Positions 1-13,207 of a stretch of DNA of 64,000 bases are shown piece by piece; position 1 is the stretch's first letter, and every line of letters begins with the position of its first letter. The stretch covers positions 264,052,070 to 264,116,069 of the forward strand of contig NC_134397.1 in the NCBI RefSeq assembly GCF_050003625.1. The letters run 5' to 3'. Under the pieces are notes generated by a model. That model was not told where the DNA came from. It did no database searches and saw nothing but the letters and a program-made list of their open reading frames with translations. The position numbers and the translations under genes were made by a program. Source of the stretch: Haematobia irritans. Taxonomy: Eukaryota; Arthropoda; Insecta; Diptera; Muscidae.

Positions 1-229
1 CCGCATAGCTGAAGTTATTCTCAGAGTTACCGTTCTCTGTACTGAAAGCAGCCTGTTCACTCTAGTTCGTCTCTGTAGGGTCGACACAGATATTTCACAT
101 CGATAGAGGAGTATGCAGCTACACATGCCCATGAGCATCATTCTTCTGCTTGGAATATTATTTCGTTGCTATCTGCTTGGGGTACTGTAGTTTTGAGTCT
201 AGGCCGTAGTCCCAAATATTTAATTGACT

Positions 230-830
230 GCCTTGTTGGGATTACCATATCGTTTTTGTGGTTCTATTTCCGTCTTGGCAATAGTAGCAATTCGGTATTT
301 TAGTAATTGTAAGCCATTCAGGTCTAAACAGTCTTTCGCACGTATCATGGTTTGGCGAAGTTTGCATTAAGTCTCTTCAGTATTTCTTGCTTTTATTATA
401 GCGCCTCGGTCAACAGCGTAACCAACAAGGCTGCCATGGATATATTCAGTATTACGTCGCATGACGGAATCCAGAGAACGGGTCCAAGAATTGAGCCTTG
501 TGCGGCGCCTAGGGTTACTTCCATTCTTCCTGGGGTTTGATAGTCTTTTTAGTCAGTAGGATGATAGATCTCAAATCGTGGTTGCATATTTGTGCCGCTT
601 ATATAGCGTCTGATACTTCCTTAAGGGCTCCTAGTATCGATTTCCCAGATCTTGTCTCGCTGACAGACCGCCAACTATCCTGATAGCCTCGTCAAGTCTT
701 GGTTTGATGAGCCGCTCGAATAGCTTTCGAGTAAGTTGGTATGAATATACTTCCGCAGCGATCTTAAGATGGACGTCACCGAAACCGGACTGCGGTGTAT
801 AAGGTTTCGGCAGACTGTACAATACCATGG
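230..830 (-). pseudogene. Relic of an R1-type LINE reverse transcriptase
   Basis: The minus strand carries decayed pieces of a non-LTR reverse transcriptase. At 631-828 an open stretch reads like the fingers region (…ERLIKPRLDEAIRIVGGLS…). At 480-509 it reads GAAQGSILGP, the R1-like form of the block before the catalytic loop, and at 400-425 a one-base frame change gives LVGYAVD where YADD is expected. The order of blocks is right for a minus-strand element. Stops and frameshifts break it, and neither the endonuclease nor the 3' end is recognisable. It is a dead fragment. The R1-group assignment rests on motif resemblance only. Confidence 0.6.
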
Positions 831-1377
831 TTCAGGGTTTCTCTTTATCCCGGTTCGAACAAACAGCAAACGAAGAAGGCACTTCTCTAACACAAAACAA
901 AACTGACGAAACAAAAAGGACACTGATGTGGCAGCCGCTGAACGATGAGTAGGACCCATCGGGTCAATCCCATGCATAGAACCCTCAGTCGTGGGGTTGC
1001 CTTCTTTTCCTTGAGGTTTTTGGTGACATTTTCAGTTCCTCTGTTGTAAAGACAGTGACATTTGTGAGTTTCGTTCTCGTCTTCTGTTGAGAATAAAGTT
1101 TCTACGATGTTTCAAATTTCATTCTCGTCCATATTGTCTACCGGTCTTCTGGTGCTGAGTTTTTGAAAAAATGTTTTGTATTCCAAGGAATATTTTTAAT
1201 GTCTAATCTTATCTTTTCTCATTTATCTCTCTTGATCTTACTTATACTGTACTGTAATTGTTTCTTTTTCTCATTATTCGCATGGTGTTGGGTAGGTCTC
1301 CTGGTGTATTTTCTCCTGGCCTTTATTCAGTTACGTCTGCATTCATCGATGTCGATATTTTTCTAGTTGTTGTTGTT
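831..1377. other. Stretch without a recognisable gene
   Basis: Lies between two LINE relics. It may be decayed LINE sequence, but I see no motif that shows it. The short open frames here have no family resemblance. Confidence 0.5.
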
Positions 1378-2165
1378 GTAACAGTTTTTAATGTAGTTGC
1401 ATCCATTTTGTTCTATGCTTTGGTACTACAGATAATATCCAGATTAAGGAACTCTGTGACAAGGATGGTATGTGTCCAGAGTGATCTGGTGGTAAGACGG
1501 GTAGGTTAAGCTGGGCAAGCGAAAAGGTGACGAGAGTCATGTGGCAATTGATTACAGGTGGAACACACGTAAGCTAAGCTGCTATCAATCACTGATATGT
1601 AGGAATTGAGGCGGCTGCACTTGCCTGATCTTCGTTGGACTAAAAAACCCTGGTCTGGAAGCCCATCTCTTCTCCGGTGCTATGGGCGGTGGTCGAAATC
1701 CGAGAACAGGATTAATCTTGTAGCTTCTCATCGCTTCAGCTACAGTATCCTCATGAATCCTGTTCAGATTTGTCTGGTATGCTGCCTGAACTAGAGGCTC
1801 TCTTCTGTAACGCTGGATCTCGCGCTCTAGAAGGTGAAGATCAACCTTTACATTCCTGGCTGGTAGTTGCCTATTCACAAGATTGTGATTAGTATGGTAA
1901 CTTCGATAGCAACTCAAGAAGTACATGTATTTGGGTCGACGCACTGGGATGATATTGGTCTCCAGTCACAGTTCTAAGGGCAATGTTCTGACAGATCTGT
2001 ATATTATTCCACTGCGTGTCGAAAAGTTTGATGTGTGCACACTGGCGCTGCATAGTTTCCACTGACCGGCCAATTGCCTTACAAGATTTTCTCTAGTATA
2101 CTGTCTTGACATCGTATGGTTGACAATTTGCCTTGCGTCTCGTATGATCAGATTCTATTCCGATT
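1378..2165 (-). pseudogene. 3' fragment of a LINE (same family as 58574-60866)
   Basis: The minus-strand frame at 1585-1944 encodes the segment …HEDTVAEAMRSYKINPVLGFRPPP…, closely matching the fragment at 58623-59141 and its tandem copies. The flanking non-coding sequence at 1378-1500 also matches the 3' region beginning at 58574, so this is the 3' end of the same LINE. It is truncated at its 5' side near 2165. No active-site motif is present in this piece. Confidence 0.7.
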
Positions 2166-2549
2166 GCCTGTCCAGTCTAAAGATTAATTAATACCTTTTG
2201 GAGTTTATTGAAGTTCCTATACCTACACGCAAAGAAAAAAAACGTTTGGAAAACGTGTTCCGAAAACGTTTTTCTTTTGTTAGAGTTTTTTGAATTGCTT
2301 CGAAAATTTTAAACTTTTATCACCAAAAAAATTCGTTTGTTACAAAGTTTTTATTTTTTCAATAAAAAAAGTTATTTTTGAAACAACAACAGAGTCCATT
2401 TCGTTTATATCAAACACTGTTCTTTTCTGACTTTTGGTCTTTAATAAAACACATTCAGTTCAAAATTTAATATAGTACAATGTAATGTTGAACATTTTTT
2501 TCGGAATCTTCCGAACATATGTAGAATGTATGTAAAAAAAAAAACTTTG

Positions 2550-2620
2550 GTCGAAGCAGGGATCGAACCCACGACCCTTGGCATGAGAGTCAGGCGTAGC
2601 AACCACTGCTCCACGGTGCC
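2550..2620 (-). other. tRNA-derived module (left head)
   Basis: Read on the minus strand it has an A-box-like GTGGAGCAGTGGTTGC and a B-box GGTTCGATCCC at tRNA spacing. It resembles the heads of the SINEs at 4768, 49250, 61507 and 62594. It is not a functional tRNA: acceptor pairing is not evident and the sequence runs on into the repeat. It may act as an internal RNA polymerase III promoter (inference). Confidence 0.6.
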
Positions 2621-2730
2621 AAACTAAATGTTTGTTTCTGTCAAATAAACTTTGTTTATTCGGTTCGTGGGCGCCGCAAGCTATGCTATATAAATATAAC
2701 GTATATGGATATTTATCTATTGATGACCAT

Positions 2731-2800
2731 AACAGGTACATAGCTCAGTGGTTAGTGTGTTGGCTTACAAAGGTCCGCGGTTCGATTCTCCGTCCAGGCG
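2731..2800 (+). other. tRNA-derived module (right head)
   Basis: It has A-box-like TAGCTCAGTGGTTAGTGTG and B-box GGTTCGATTCT at tRNA spacing, and is followed by an element-specific tail. The same module is at 36737-36825 (with an internal insertion) and 49653-49728. It differs from the left head, so two different tRNA-like sequences were recruited. Confidence 0.6.
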
Positions 2801-2944
2801 AAAGGTAAAAAAATTTTAAAAATTTATAAAATCGTATAATTTCTTCTACATTGTTTGTATTACAGAAAAAGGTGCTAAGAACTAAAAATCTTCGTGGAAG
2901 TGAGAAAGATGTGAGGGAAAATGCAATTAGCCAGAAAAATTTTT

Positions 2945-4569
2945 TATACCCTCCACCATAGGATGGGGGGTATATTAACTTTGTCATTCCGTTTGTAACA
3001 CATCGAAATATTGCTCTAAGACCCCATAAAGTATATATTCAGGGTCGTGGTGAAATTCTGAGTCGATCTAAGCATGTCCGTCCGTCCGTCCGTCTGTCCG
3101 GCTGTCCGTCCGTCTGTGGAAATCACGCTAACTTCCGAACGAAACTAGCTATCGACTTGAAACTTGGCACAAGTAGTTGTTATTGATGTAGGTCGGATGG
3201 TATTGAAAATGGGCCATATCGGCCCACGTTTACGTATAGCCCCATATAAACCGATCCCCAAATTTGGCTTGCGGAGCCTTCCGGAGCAGCAAAATTTATC
3301 CGATCCGGTTGAAATTTGGTACGTGGTCTAAGTATACGGTCTCTAACAACCATGCAAAAATTGGTCCATATCGGTCCATAATTATATATAGCCCCTATAT
3401 AAACTGATCCCCAGATTTGACCTCCGGAGCCTCTTGGAGGGGCAAAATTCATCCGATCCGGTTGAAATTTGGTACCTGATGTTAGTATACGGTCTCTAAC
3501 AACCATGCAAAAATTGGTCCATATCGGTCCATAAATATATATAGCTCCCATATAAACCGATCCCCAGATTTGACCTCCGGAGCCTCTTGGAGGAGCAAAC
3601 TTCATCCTACCCGATTGAAATTGGGTACCTGATGTTAGTATACGGTCTCTAACAAGTATGCAAAAATTGGTCCATATCGGTCCATAATTATATATAGCTC
3701 CCATATAAACCGATCCCCAGATTTGAACTCTGGAGCCTCTTGGATGAGCAAAATTCATCCGATCCAATTGAAATTTAGTACGTGGTGTTAGTATATGGTC
3801 TCTAACAACCAAAATTGGTCCATATCGGTCGATAATTATATATAGTACCCATATAAACCGGTCCCCAGATTTGACCTCCGGAGCCTCTTGGAGGAGCAAA
3901 AGTCATCCGATGCGGTTGAAATTTGGTACATTTCGTTAGTATATGGCCTCTAACAGCCATGTAAAAATTGTCAAATTTTATTACTATAGAAAGTTTTCTC
4001 AAAATTTCATTTCTATAGAAAGTTTTGTAAAAAGTTTATTTCTATAGCAATGTTTGTCAACATTTTATTTCCATAGAAAATTTTGTCAAAATTTTATTTC
4101 TATAGAAAATTTTGTAAAAAATTTATTTCTGTAGAAAATTTTGTCAACATTTTATTTCTATAGAACATTTTGTCAACATTTTATTTCTATAGAAAATTTT
4201 GACAACATTTTATTTCTATAGAAAATTTTGTCAAAATTTTATTGCTATAGAAAATTTTGTCAACATTTTACTTCCATAGAAAATTTTGTCAACATTTTAT
4301 TTCTATAGAAAATTTTGTCAAGTTTTTATTTCTATAGAAAATTTTTTCAAAATTTTATTTCTATAGAAAATTTTGTCAAACTGAATTATATACGTATTTA
4401 ATCGGCCTTTTTTTTGTTTAATATATACCCCTTATGGACTAACTTACAATTTAGAAGACAGTGTTAAAAAGTTTTACGATACCTTGCCATCGGCAAGCCT
4501 TTAGTAGAAGTTCCTACGCAATCCATGGTGGAGGGGTACATAAGATTCGGCCTGGCCGAACTTACGGCC
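2945..4569 (+). mobile_element. Helentron/DINE-1-type repeat, family A
   Basis: It starts with a TATACCC…GGGTATA hairpin, then TTTGTCATTCCGTTTGTAAC, then a GTCCGTCCGTCTGTC run, as in Drosophila DINE-1 elements (known as non-autonomous Helentrons). A tandem region follows with units at 3252, 3404, 3557, 3710 and 3858 (period 152-153 bp, the last shortened), then a 29-bp minisatellite. It ends with a GC-rich palindrome (GGCCTGGCCGAACTTA), GTATATACTTG and a T-run. The 239-codon minus-strand frame inside it comes from the repeat period and is not a gene. Confidence 0.75.
3966..4385 (+). repeat. 29-bp minisatellite inside family A repeat
   Basis: About fourteen units of AAAATTTTGTCAA + AATTTTATTTCTATAG with scattered substitutions. 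The same unit forms arrays at 25911, 27885, 28577, 29083, 29769 and (other strand) 52395. Confidence 0.85.
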
Positions 4570-4767
4570 GTATATACTTGTTTTTTTTTTTTTTTTGAGT
4601 TAGTCTTTATGAAATTGTTTTTACATCCTTGAAAAGAATAAACGTTTATCACAAAAAGTATATACTTTTCTTCCAAATACACTTCCTTACAGCGAAAAGC
4701 ACATGAGAAACGAACTTTGTTTGTCTAAAATTTCGTTTGGGAGGAAAGAATTATTTTTTTGCGTGTA

Positions 4768-5099
4768 GCCACCGTGGTGCAATGGTTAGCATGCCCACCT
4801 TGCATACACAAGGTCGTGGGTTCGATTCCTGCTTCGACGGTGGATTATCCCACCTCAGTAATGCTGGTGACATTTCTGAGGGTTTCAAAGCTTCTCTAAG
4901 TGGTTTCACTGTAATGTGGAACGCCGTTCGGGCTCGGCTATAAAAAGGAGGTCCCTTGTCATTGAGTTTAACATGGAATCGGGCAGCACCCAGTGATACG
5001 AGAGAAGTTCACCAATGTGGTATCACAATGGACTGAATAGTCTAAGTGAGCCTGATACATCGGGCTGCCACCTAACCTAACCTAATCTAACCTAACCTA
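4768..5099 (+). mobile_element. tRNA-derived SINE, copy 1
   Basis: The head has A-box-like GTGGTGCAATGGTTAGC and B-box GGTTCGATTCC, followed by a conserved body and a tail of CCTAA repeats. Compared with the other copies it lacks about 25 bp just after the head. It abuts the right end of the two-headed TIR element. No clear target duplication is seen. Confidence 0.8.
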
Positions 5100-5210
5100 T
5101 ACCTAGAAGTCTTGCGAGTTTCTCTCGGTCGTGTAGCTACATCGCTTCGAAGTCGAAAAGAAATGTATTGATGGTCGCTACCTCTGTATGTCTTTAGTAC
5201 TTTCCGTTTT

Positions 5211-6646
5211 TATACCCACCACCATAGAATGGTGACGGGGTATAATAAGTTTGTCATTCCGTTTGTAACGCATCGAAATATCGATTTCCGACTATATAAA
5301 GAATATATATTCTTGATCAGGGAGAAATTCTAAGACGATATAAGCATGTCCGTCTGTCTGTCTGTCTGGCTGTCTGTTGTAATCACGCTACAGCATTCAA
5401 TAATGGAGCTATCTTCCTGAAATTTGGCACAGAATCGTCTTTTGTCTGCGCGCAGGTCAAGTTCGAAGATCGGCTATATCGGGCCATGTTTTGGTATAGC
5501 CCCCATATAAACCGACCTTCCGATTTGGGGTCTTTCGCTTATAGAAACCGTAGTTTTCATCCAATTTGCGCGAAATTGAAAATCTAGAGATATTTTGGGA
5601 CCTTGAAGAGGTGTGCCAAAAATGGTGAGTGTCGGTCCATGTTTTGGTATAGCCCCCATATAAACCGACCTCCCGATTTGGGGTCTTTCGCTTATAGAAA
5701 CCGTAGTTTTCATCCAATTTGCGCGAAATTGAAAATCTAGAGGTATTTTGGGACCTTGAAGAGGTGTGCCAAAAATGGTGAGTGTCGGTCCATGGTTTGG
5801 TATAGCCCCCATATAAACCGACCTCGCGATTTGGGGTCTTTCGCTTATAGAAACCGTAGTTTTCATCCAATTTGCGCGAAATTGAAAATCTAGAGATATT
5901 TTGGGACCTTGAAGAGGTGTGCCAAAAATGGTGAGTGTCGGTCCATGTTTTGGTATAGCCCCCATATAAACCGACCTCCCGATTTTACTTCTTGGGCTTA
6001 TAGAAACCGTAGTTTTTATCCAATTTGCCTGAAATTGGAAATCTAGAGGTATTTTTGGGCCATAAAGAGGTGTGCCGAAAACGGTTAGTATCGGTCGGTA
6101 TTTTAGTATAGCCCCCATAAGAACGATTTCCCGATTTAACTCCTTAGGTTTCTAGAAACCGTAGTTTTTATCCGATTTGCCTGAAATTGTAAATATTCTC
6201 GTATTTAAGGCTCACAAAAACGTGTATCGGATTAAGTTTTTATCGGTCCATTTGGTAATGCCTCCATATAGACCAATTTCACTTCTTGTGAGTATAGAAG
6301 GCGCACTGATCATGAAAATTGCTTGAAACTCAATGTAAAATTTCCAGATTTTATTTTTCGGGTAAAAATCTACAGATTTAAAATTTCAAATCAAGACGTT
6401 ATTTTATAATTTTCTTGCACACTTACAAGAGATGTTAATGATTCCTCTAAAACTCAAACAAAAATGGTTCTTATAAATCCAGAATCTGATATAGTCCTCA
6501 TAGGTGAAATCTTTAAATGTATCTTCGGGAAGTGTCCTCAAGTCCTCAAGCCCTCCTGAAATTTCAAAGGAAATCCTAATATTTGGTTCATGGTGGTGGG
6601 TATTTAAGATTCGGCCCGGCCGAACTTACTGCTGTATATACTTGTT
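5211..6646 (+). mobile_element. Helentron/DINE-1-type repeat, family C
   Basis: It opens with the hairpin TATACCC…GGGTATA, followed by AAGTTTGTCATTCCGTTTG and a GTCTGTCTGTC run. Five internal units start at 5493, 5646, 5799, 5952 and 6105, exactly 153 bp apart. It closes with the palindrome TCGGCCCGGCCGAACTTA and TATATACTTGTTT. The 214-codon and 137-codon minus-strand frames arise because 153 is a multiple of three. Confidence 0.8.
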
Positions 6647-6754
6647 TTATCTTCTAAATAATACCCTTAGATAAAAAATATTTAAACTTTCTTTCCGAAT
6701 CCAAGCAGTTCTGACATTCCCCAAAATCATTAAAGTAAACTTTTTTATGTAATA

Positions 6755-6760
6755 TTTATT
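6755..6760 (-). promoter_or_regulatory. Probable polyadenylation signal of the cathepsin gene
   Basis: AATAAA on the minus strand, about 80 bases past the stop codon at 6842, in an AT-rich 3' flank. Part of this flank is also kept in the cathepsin relic near 14925. Confidence 0.6.
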
Positions 6761-6841
6761 TTTACAATATAAGTTTACATTGGATATAAAGTTGATATAT
6801 TATTATTCTTGACTTATTTAAATTCTCAGCTTTTTACCATT

Positions 6842-7858
6842 CTACACAGTGGGATATGTAGCAGCTGTGACTATTCCACATTGATTTTTCTGATTGCGAG
6901 CCATTCTTATATAGCCCTGTTCACCCCATGAGGTACCCCAAGAGTTTTTCACAAGCCAATAGTCTAAACCAGTGGCGGCATCAGTACCATAACCGACTAC
7001 CAAAACAGCATGATCTAGATCCGATGAACTACATTGGGGTTCATTGTAAACACCAGCCTTATACAATTGGAACGATTGATGAGAAGCATCAATGCCAACA
7101 GATATAGGGCCATTTGTAGCTACAGCATTCTTTAGAGCCTCCTCATCGTCAACGGGAATTTTAACAAAGCCCGTAGCGGTAGCACCCACAGAATTTGCAT
7201 TAAAACGACATTGATTATTTATAGCCTCATAGGGATATGAGTCTTCGGTATCAATACCTCCATTATCGGTAATATATTGGAATGCACTACTGGGCCAACC
7301 ACCCATACAGCCCATATTGCCATAGGAATTGGAACAATCAACTAAGTTCTGTTCACTCAATGAGACCAATTGACCAGTTTTCAGAAAATGTTGACTCTCC
7401 AAAGCTCCAGTGGCAGAGAAGGACCAACACGAACCACATTGACCTTGATCCTTGACTGGAGTAACAGCACCCTTATTACGCCAATCCATTTCATTGTCTA
7501 CACTAATATTAGATGGTGGATTGTAGACTGGAGCATTACGGAATATCTCCTTGTGTTCTTGGTATTTAAAACCATTCATAATGGATTTGACTTCATCCAA
7601 TGACATATCAGCCAATTGATTTAGACCCAATTTATAAGAGACTTTGCCTGCATTCTGCAATTCATTGTGCTTGAGAATTTCTTGAAGATTTTCTTGAAAT
7701 ATTTCCATACGTTCACGTTCTTCATTTGCGCTGTTATAAACCTTATTATGTTGTATTTTAAACATTTGCCATTCTTCCTGTATGTTCATATCGAATGGTA
7801 TGGCTTGGCCCATGGCCAATAGCATGGAGGCACCAAGGATGATTACAAATAACCGCAT
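6842..7858 (-). CDS. Cathepsin L-like cysteine protease precursor (C1A)
   Basis: A papain-family endopeptidase made as a secreted zymogen, usual length for the family (338 residues). Residues 1-19 form a signal peptide. The I29 prodomain shows a complete ERFNIN signature (E46, R50, F54, N57, I61, N65) and a GxNxFxD-like stretch at 78-84 with Leu82 in place of Phe. The mature enzyme begins near residue 115-123. Oxyanion Gln138, nucleophile Cys144 (GQCGSCWSF), His283 ([11 protein letters not shown]) and Asn305 (KNSWGTSWG) are all present, with cysteines 141, 175, 184, 217, 276 and 327 available for disulfides. There is one possible N-glycosylation site, N117. No intron is seen, and the start is the first ATG before the signal peptide. 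In muscid flies such enzymes often act in gut digestion or lysosomes; which applies here is unknown. It is the only complete host gene in the window and looks functional. Confidence 0.95.
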   Translation of the reverse strand: MRLFVIILGASMLLAMGQAIPFDMNIQEEWQMFKIQHNKVYNSANEERERMEIFQENLQEILKHNELQNAGKVSYKLGLNQLADMSLDEVKSIMNGFKYQEHKEIFRNAPVYNPPSNISVDNEMDWRNKGAVTPVKDQGQCGSCWSFSATGALESQHFLKTGQLVSLSEQNLVDCSNSYGNMGCMGGWPSSAFQYITDNGGIDTEDSYPYEAINNQCRFNANSVGATATGFVKIPVDDEEALKNAVATNGPISVGIDASHQSFQLYKAGVYNEPQCSSSDLDHAVLVVGYGTDAATGLDYWLVKNSWGTSWGEQGYIRMARNQKNQCGIVTAATYPTV

Positions 7859-7917
7859 TATATTCTAGAGGATTGATTAAATTACTGAATGAATTAATGA
7901 CACTTAATTGTCTTTGC

Positions 7918-7954
7918 GACTGTTAATCTCAGTGAAAATGCTATCGCTTAAATA
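7918..7954 (-). promoter_or_regulatory. Possible core promoter of the cathepsin gene
   Basis: On the minus strand a TATTTAAG box (7947-7954) lies about 30 bases before an initiator-like TTAACAGTC (7918-7926), some 60 bases upstream of the ATG. Spacing fits an insect TATA/Inr promoter. This is inference from sequence alone. Confidence 0.45.
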
Positions 7955-8506
7955 CGAAATGTTCTAATGACTTCATTGTTCTTATGATTGTGGCGATATG
8001 TCGTCCTTATCTTTGAAATCAACCCGATAAGTTAATGATTGTCATTATTGCTAAGAATAAAGACGTATTCAAATTGAGAAATGTGTTTTCATGGAATCCA
8101 ATTTTATGCGTGGTATATTCGATATCCATTACTCATAGTAAATCTTGAGAACAAATCAATAAGATTTGGAAATGCTTGTGTACACAAAACTAATTCAATT
8201 GGAAGAATTTGATTTTCCCATGGATTCACCGATATAAAATTGGGTTAAAAATTATTTGTTTAGCTACATTTTTCTCTCGCTCTTCTAATCTAATCACTTG
8301 ACATCTTTTCTAAAAACTGGCAAAAAAACAGTGACAATCGTAATAAAATGTGGAACACTTAATTTAAAAAAGTTGCATACTTTTTCATAAAACTAACAAT
8401 TAACCCTCTCATGCCCAATGCTGCCTATAGGCAATATTGTGTTTATATGCTTCTAAGCTTCGTTATTTTGATTTATTTGACATGCGATTTTTTGGATTGA
8501 GATCTA
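7955..8506. other. Upstream region of the cathepsin gene
   Basis: AT-rich sequence with no repeat or gene recognised. It probably holds whatever upstream control the protease gene has. Confidence 0.4.
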
Positions 8507-8746
8507 TATACTCACAAAAAAAAAAATTAAATTCTTATTCAATCACGAAATTACTTGATCCAATTAATTTTTTAATTGAAATGTCTTCAATCACGAAAAT
8601 TATAATATCAATCATAGATTTAATTGGACATTAAAAAAAAAACTTGATCAAAACATTACTTAATTTCATTTGAAAATTTGAAAGTTTAATTGATGTTGTT
8701 TGCAAAAATCAATTAATTGTTTCATTAAATACGTAGCTATTTTAAT

Positions 8747-10995
<2,249 letters not shown>

Positions 10996-11009
10996 TTTTT
11001 TTTTTTTTT

Positions 11010-11333
11010 TGTAAACTAGTGATTTCACACATTTCTGTTCAGATTGTGACAAAACTCCTCTGTGGTCATATGAGTATAAATCGGGGGAAAGCTCTATATG
11101 ATCCAAAAGACATACTTGTGCCAAATTTGAAGTCGATTGGACTAAAACTGCGACCTAGACTTTGATTCCAAAAATGTGTTCACGGACAGACGGACATTGC
11201 TATATCGACTCAGGAGCCCACCCTGAGCATTTTTGCCAAAGACACCATGTGTCTATCTCGTCTCCTTCTGGGTGTTGCAAACACATGCACTAACTTATAA
11301 TACCCTGTTCCACAGTGTGGCGCAGGGTATAAA
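11010..11333 (-). mobile_element. Family B Helentron-type fragment, inverted
   Basis: The reverse complement gives the family B 5' end (TATACCCTGCGCCACACTG at its outer edge, 11333) through the first internal unit. It faces the array at 8747-10995, giving a partial inverted pair. Confidence 0.7.
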
Positions 11334-11578
11334 AAGCGCCATATACCAAATTTCACCAAATTCGGTGAAATAATTGCGACCGGAATCCTGCGAACAACAA
11401 ATACATGGACGAACGGATGGACACCAAGGGCTAGATCGACTCAGGAGGTGATTCTGATATATCTTATATATATTTATGATATATTTTATGGGGTCTATTA
11501 TCAATATTTCTGATAGACACATTTTTTGGCAGATCAAAGTTATTGTACCCTGACCGCTATGTGGTTTAGGGTATAATT
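11334..11578 (-). mobile_element. Decayed Helentron-type fragment
   Basis: The minus strand starts with TATACCCTAAACCACATAGCGG and has a short hairpin followed by decayed sequence with GAGTCGATCTAGCC-like words. It is a distinct, shorter relative of family B. Confidence 0.45.
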
Positions 11579-11634
11579 AAAAAAATTTCCATCACTCTTT
11601 TTAATTGACTTAGTTAGTAGTTGTATCAATTAAT

Positions 11635-12523
11635 TATACCCTGCTCCACACTGTGGAACAGGGTATTATAAGTTAGTGCATATGTTTGCAACACCCAGAA
11701 GGAGACGAGATAGACACATGGTGTCTTTGTCAAAAATGCTCAGGGTGGGCTCTTGAGTCGATATAGCGATGTCCGTCTGTCCGTGAACACATTTTTGTAA
11801 TCAAAGTCTAGGTCGCAGTGTTAGTCCAATCGACTTCAAATTTGGCACCAGTATGTGTTTTGGCTCAGAATAGAAATCGGTTCAGATTTAGAAATAGCTC
11901 CCATATATATATATTTCGCCCGATATGGACTTATATGGCCCCAGAAGCCAGAGTTTTACCCTAATTTGCATAAGAAGAACAATTAGTACTATAGTCAAGT
12001 GTGCCAAATTTTATTGAAATCGGTTCAGATTTAGATATAGCTCCCATATATATCTTTCGCCCGATATGGACTAATACGTTCCAGAAGCCAGAGTTTTACC
12101 CCAATGTGGTTGAAATTTTGCACTAGGAGTACAATTAGTAGTGTAGTCAAGTGTGCCAAATTTTATTGAAATCGGTTCGGATTTAGATATAGCTCCCATA
12201 TATAGCTTTCGCCCGATTTACACTCATATGACCACAGAGGCCAATTTTTTGCTCCGATTTAGTTGAAATTTTGCACAGGGAGTAAAATTAGCATTGTAGC
12301 TACGCGTGCCAAATTTGTTTGAAATCGGTTCAGATTTAAATATAGTCTATCAAATTCTGTCCAGACCGAGTGATATTTAAATGTATGTATTTGGGACAAA
12401 CCTTTATATATAGCACCCAACACATTTGACGGATGTGATATGGTATCGAAAATTTAGATCTACAAGGTTAGATCTACTATAATATAGTCGGCCCCGCCCG
12501 ACTTTAGACTTTCCTTACTTGTT
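11635..12523 (+). mobile_element. Helentron/DINE-1-type repeat, family B, complete ends
   Basis: Begins TATACCCTGCTCCACACTG and ends with the CCCCGCCCGACTTTAGAC motif and TTACTTGTTTTT. Internal units are fewer and partly deleted. Both termini are present, so this copy shows the family's boundaries. Confidence 0.75.
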
Positions 12524-12730
12524 TTTATTGAAAATTTTTTAAATTTTCAATCATTGGCTTAGTTAGTTAATTTTTTCTATCTTGATAAAAAAGTCAATTG
12601 TATAAATTAATTTATTTATTTCGATCAACTTTTTAATTGGAAATATTTTGTTGATATTTTTTTCTGTGCTTTTGCATTCATTTGTCGAAGCGCTTAAGCC
12701 ACTCTAATTGAGGTATCTCCAACACATACC

Positions 12731-13025
12731 CACACACAAAAAATTTTTTTCTGATTCAATCACGAAATTAATTGATCCAATTAATTTTTTAATTGAAATG
12801 TCTTCAATCACAGAAATGATAGTATCAATTAAAAAATTAATTGAAGGTCAATTAAAAAATTAATTGATCCAATTAAAAAAGTAATTGATACTATTAATTT
12901 TTGTGATTGATTTTTGTTTCAATTAAAAAATTTGTTGAATCAATTAAATTTTTAATTGAATATTTTTTAAAACTCAATTAAAATTTTAATTGGAAAATTT
13001 TTCGTGAAATTTTTTTCTGTGCATA
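12731..13025. mobile_element. AATTAATT-rich MITE, copy 2
   Basis: Starts near CACACAAAAAATTTTTTT and ends AAATTTTTTTCTGTG, with a body of inverted AATTAATT/CAATTAAA words able to fold on itself. Non-coding. The superfamily is not determined. Confidence 0.5.
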
Positions 13026-13207
13026 GACAAATTAGAAGAAGACACAGTCTTTTCATTGCAAAACCGAAGCACCAGAGGACTCTGCCAACAAAATATCATG
13101 AAGTTTGCATCGACGTGTCTCTCAAATGTACTACCGTTTGCGTCGGAAAATATCATAACATTTGTGTTTTTCATAAATTTCTGAATTAAAACCCATAAAA
13201 GCAATAC

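Larger units (their letters stand above)
2224..4767. mobile_element. TIR element with two divergent tRNA-like heads, copy 1 (interrupted)
   Basis: It begins TACACGCAAAGAAAAAAAACG and ends TTTTTTGCGTGTA, giving a short TIR (TACACGC/GCGTGTA) that starts and ends with TA, consistent with a TA target site. Inside are a minus-strand tRNA-like module (2550-2620) and a plus-strand tRNA-like module (2731-2800) pointing away from each other. The right half is split at about 2945-4569 by a Helentron-type repeat. Copies 2 (36459-37137) and 3 (48740-50036) lack that insertion and define the empty structure. No protein is encoded. Confidence 0.7.

Noticed and set aside
2550..2800. Two functional tRNA genes
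   Set aside because: Box A/B words are present but the modules are embedded in repeat copies and lack convincing acceptor stems; they are tRNA-derived heads. The same applies to the SINE heads at 4768, 49592, 61855 and 62928.
3180..3899. 239-codon repeat-protein candidate
   Set aside because: Non-coding family A repeat; the period of about 153 bases keeps the frame open.
4400..4570. LTR ends or a viral insertion
   Set aside because: No LTR pair, primer-binding site or retroviral gene was found anywhere in the window; the GC-rich palindrome there is the Helentron-type 3' terminus.
5474..6118. 214-codon repeat-protein candidate
   Set aside because: Non-coding family C repeat for the same reason.
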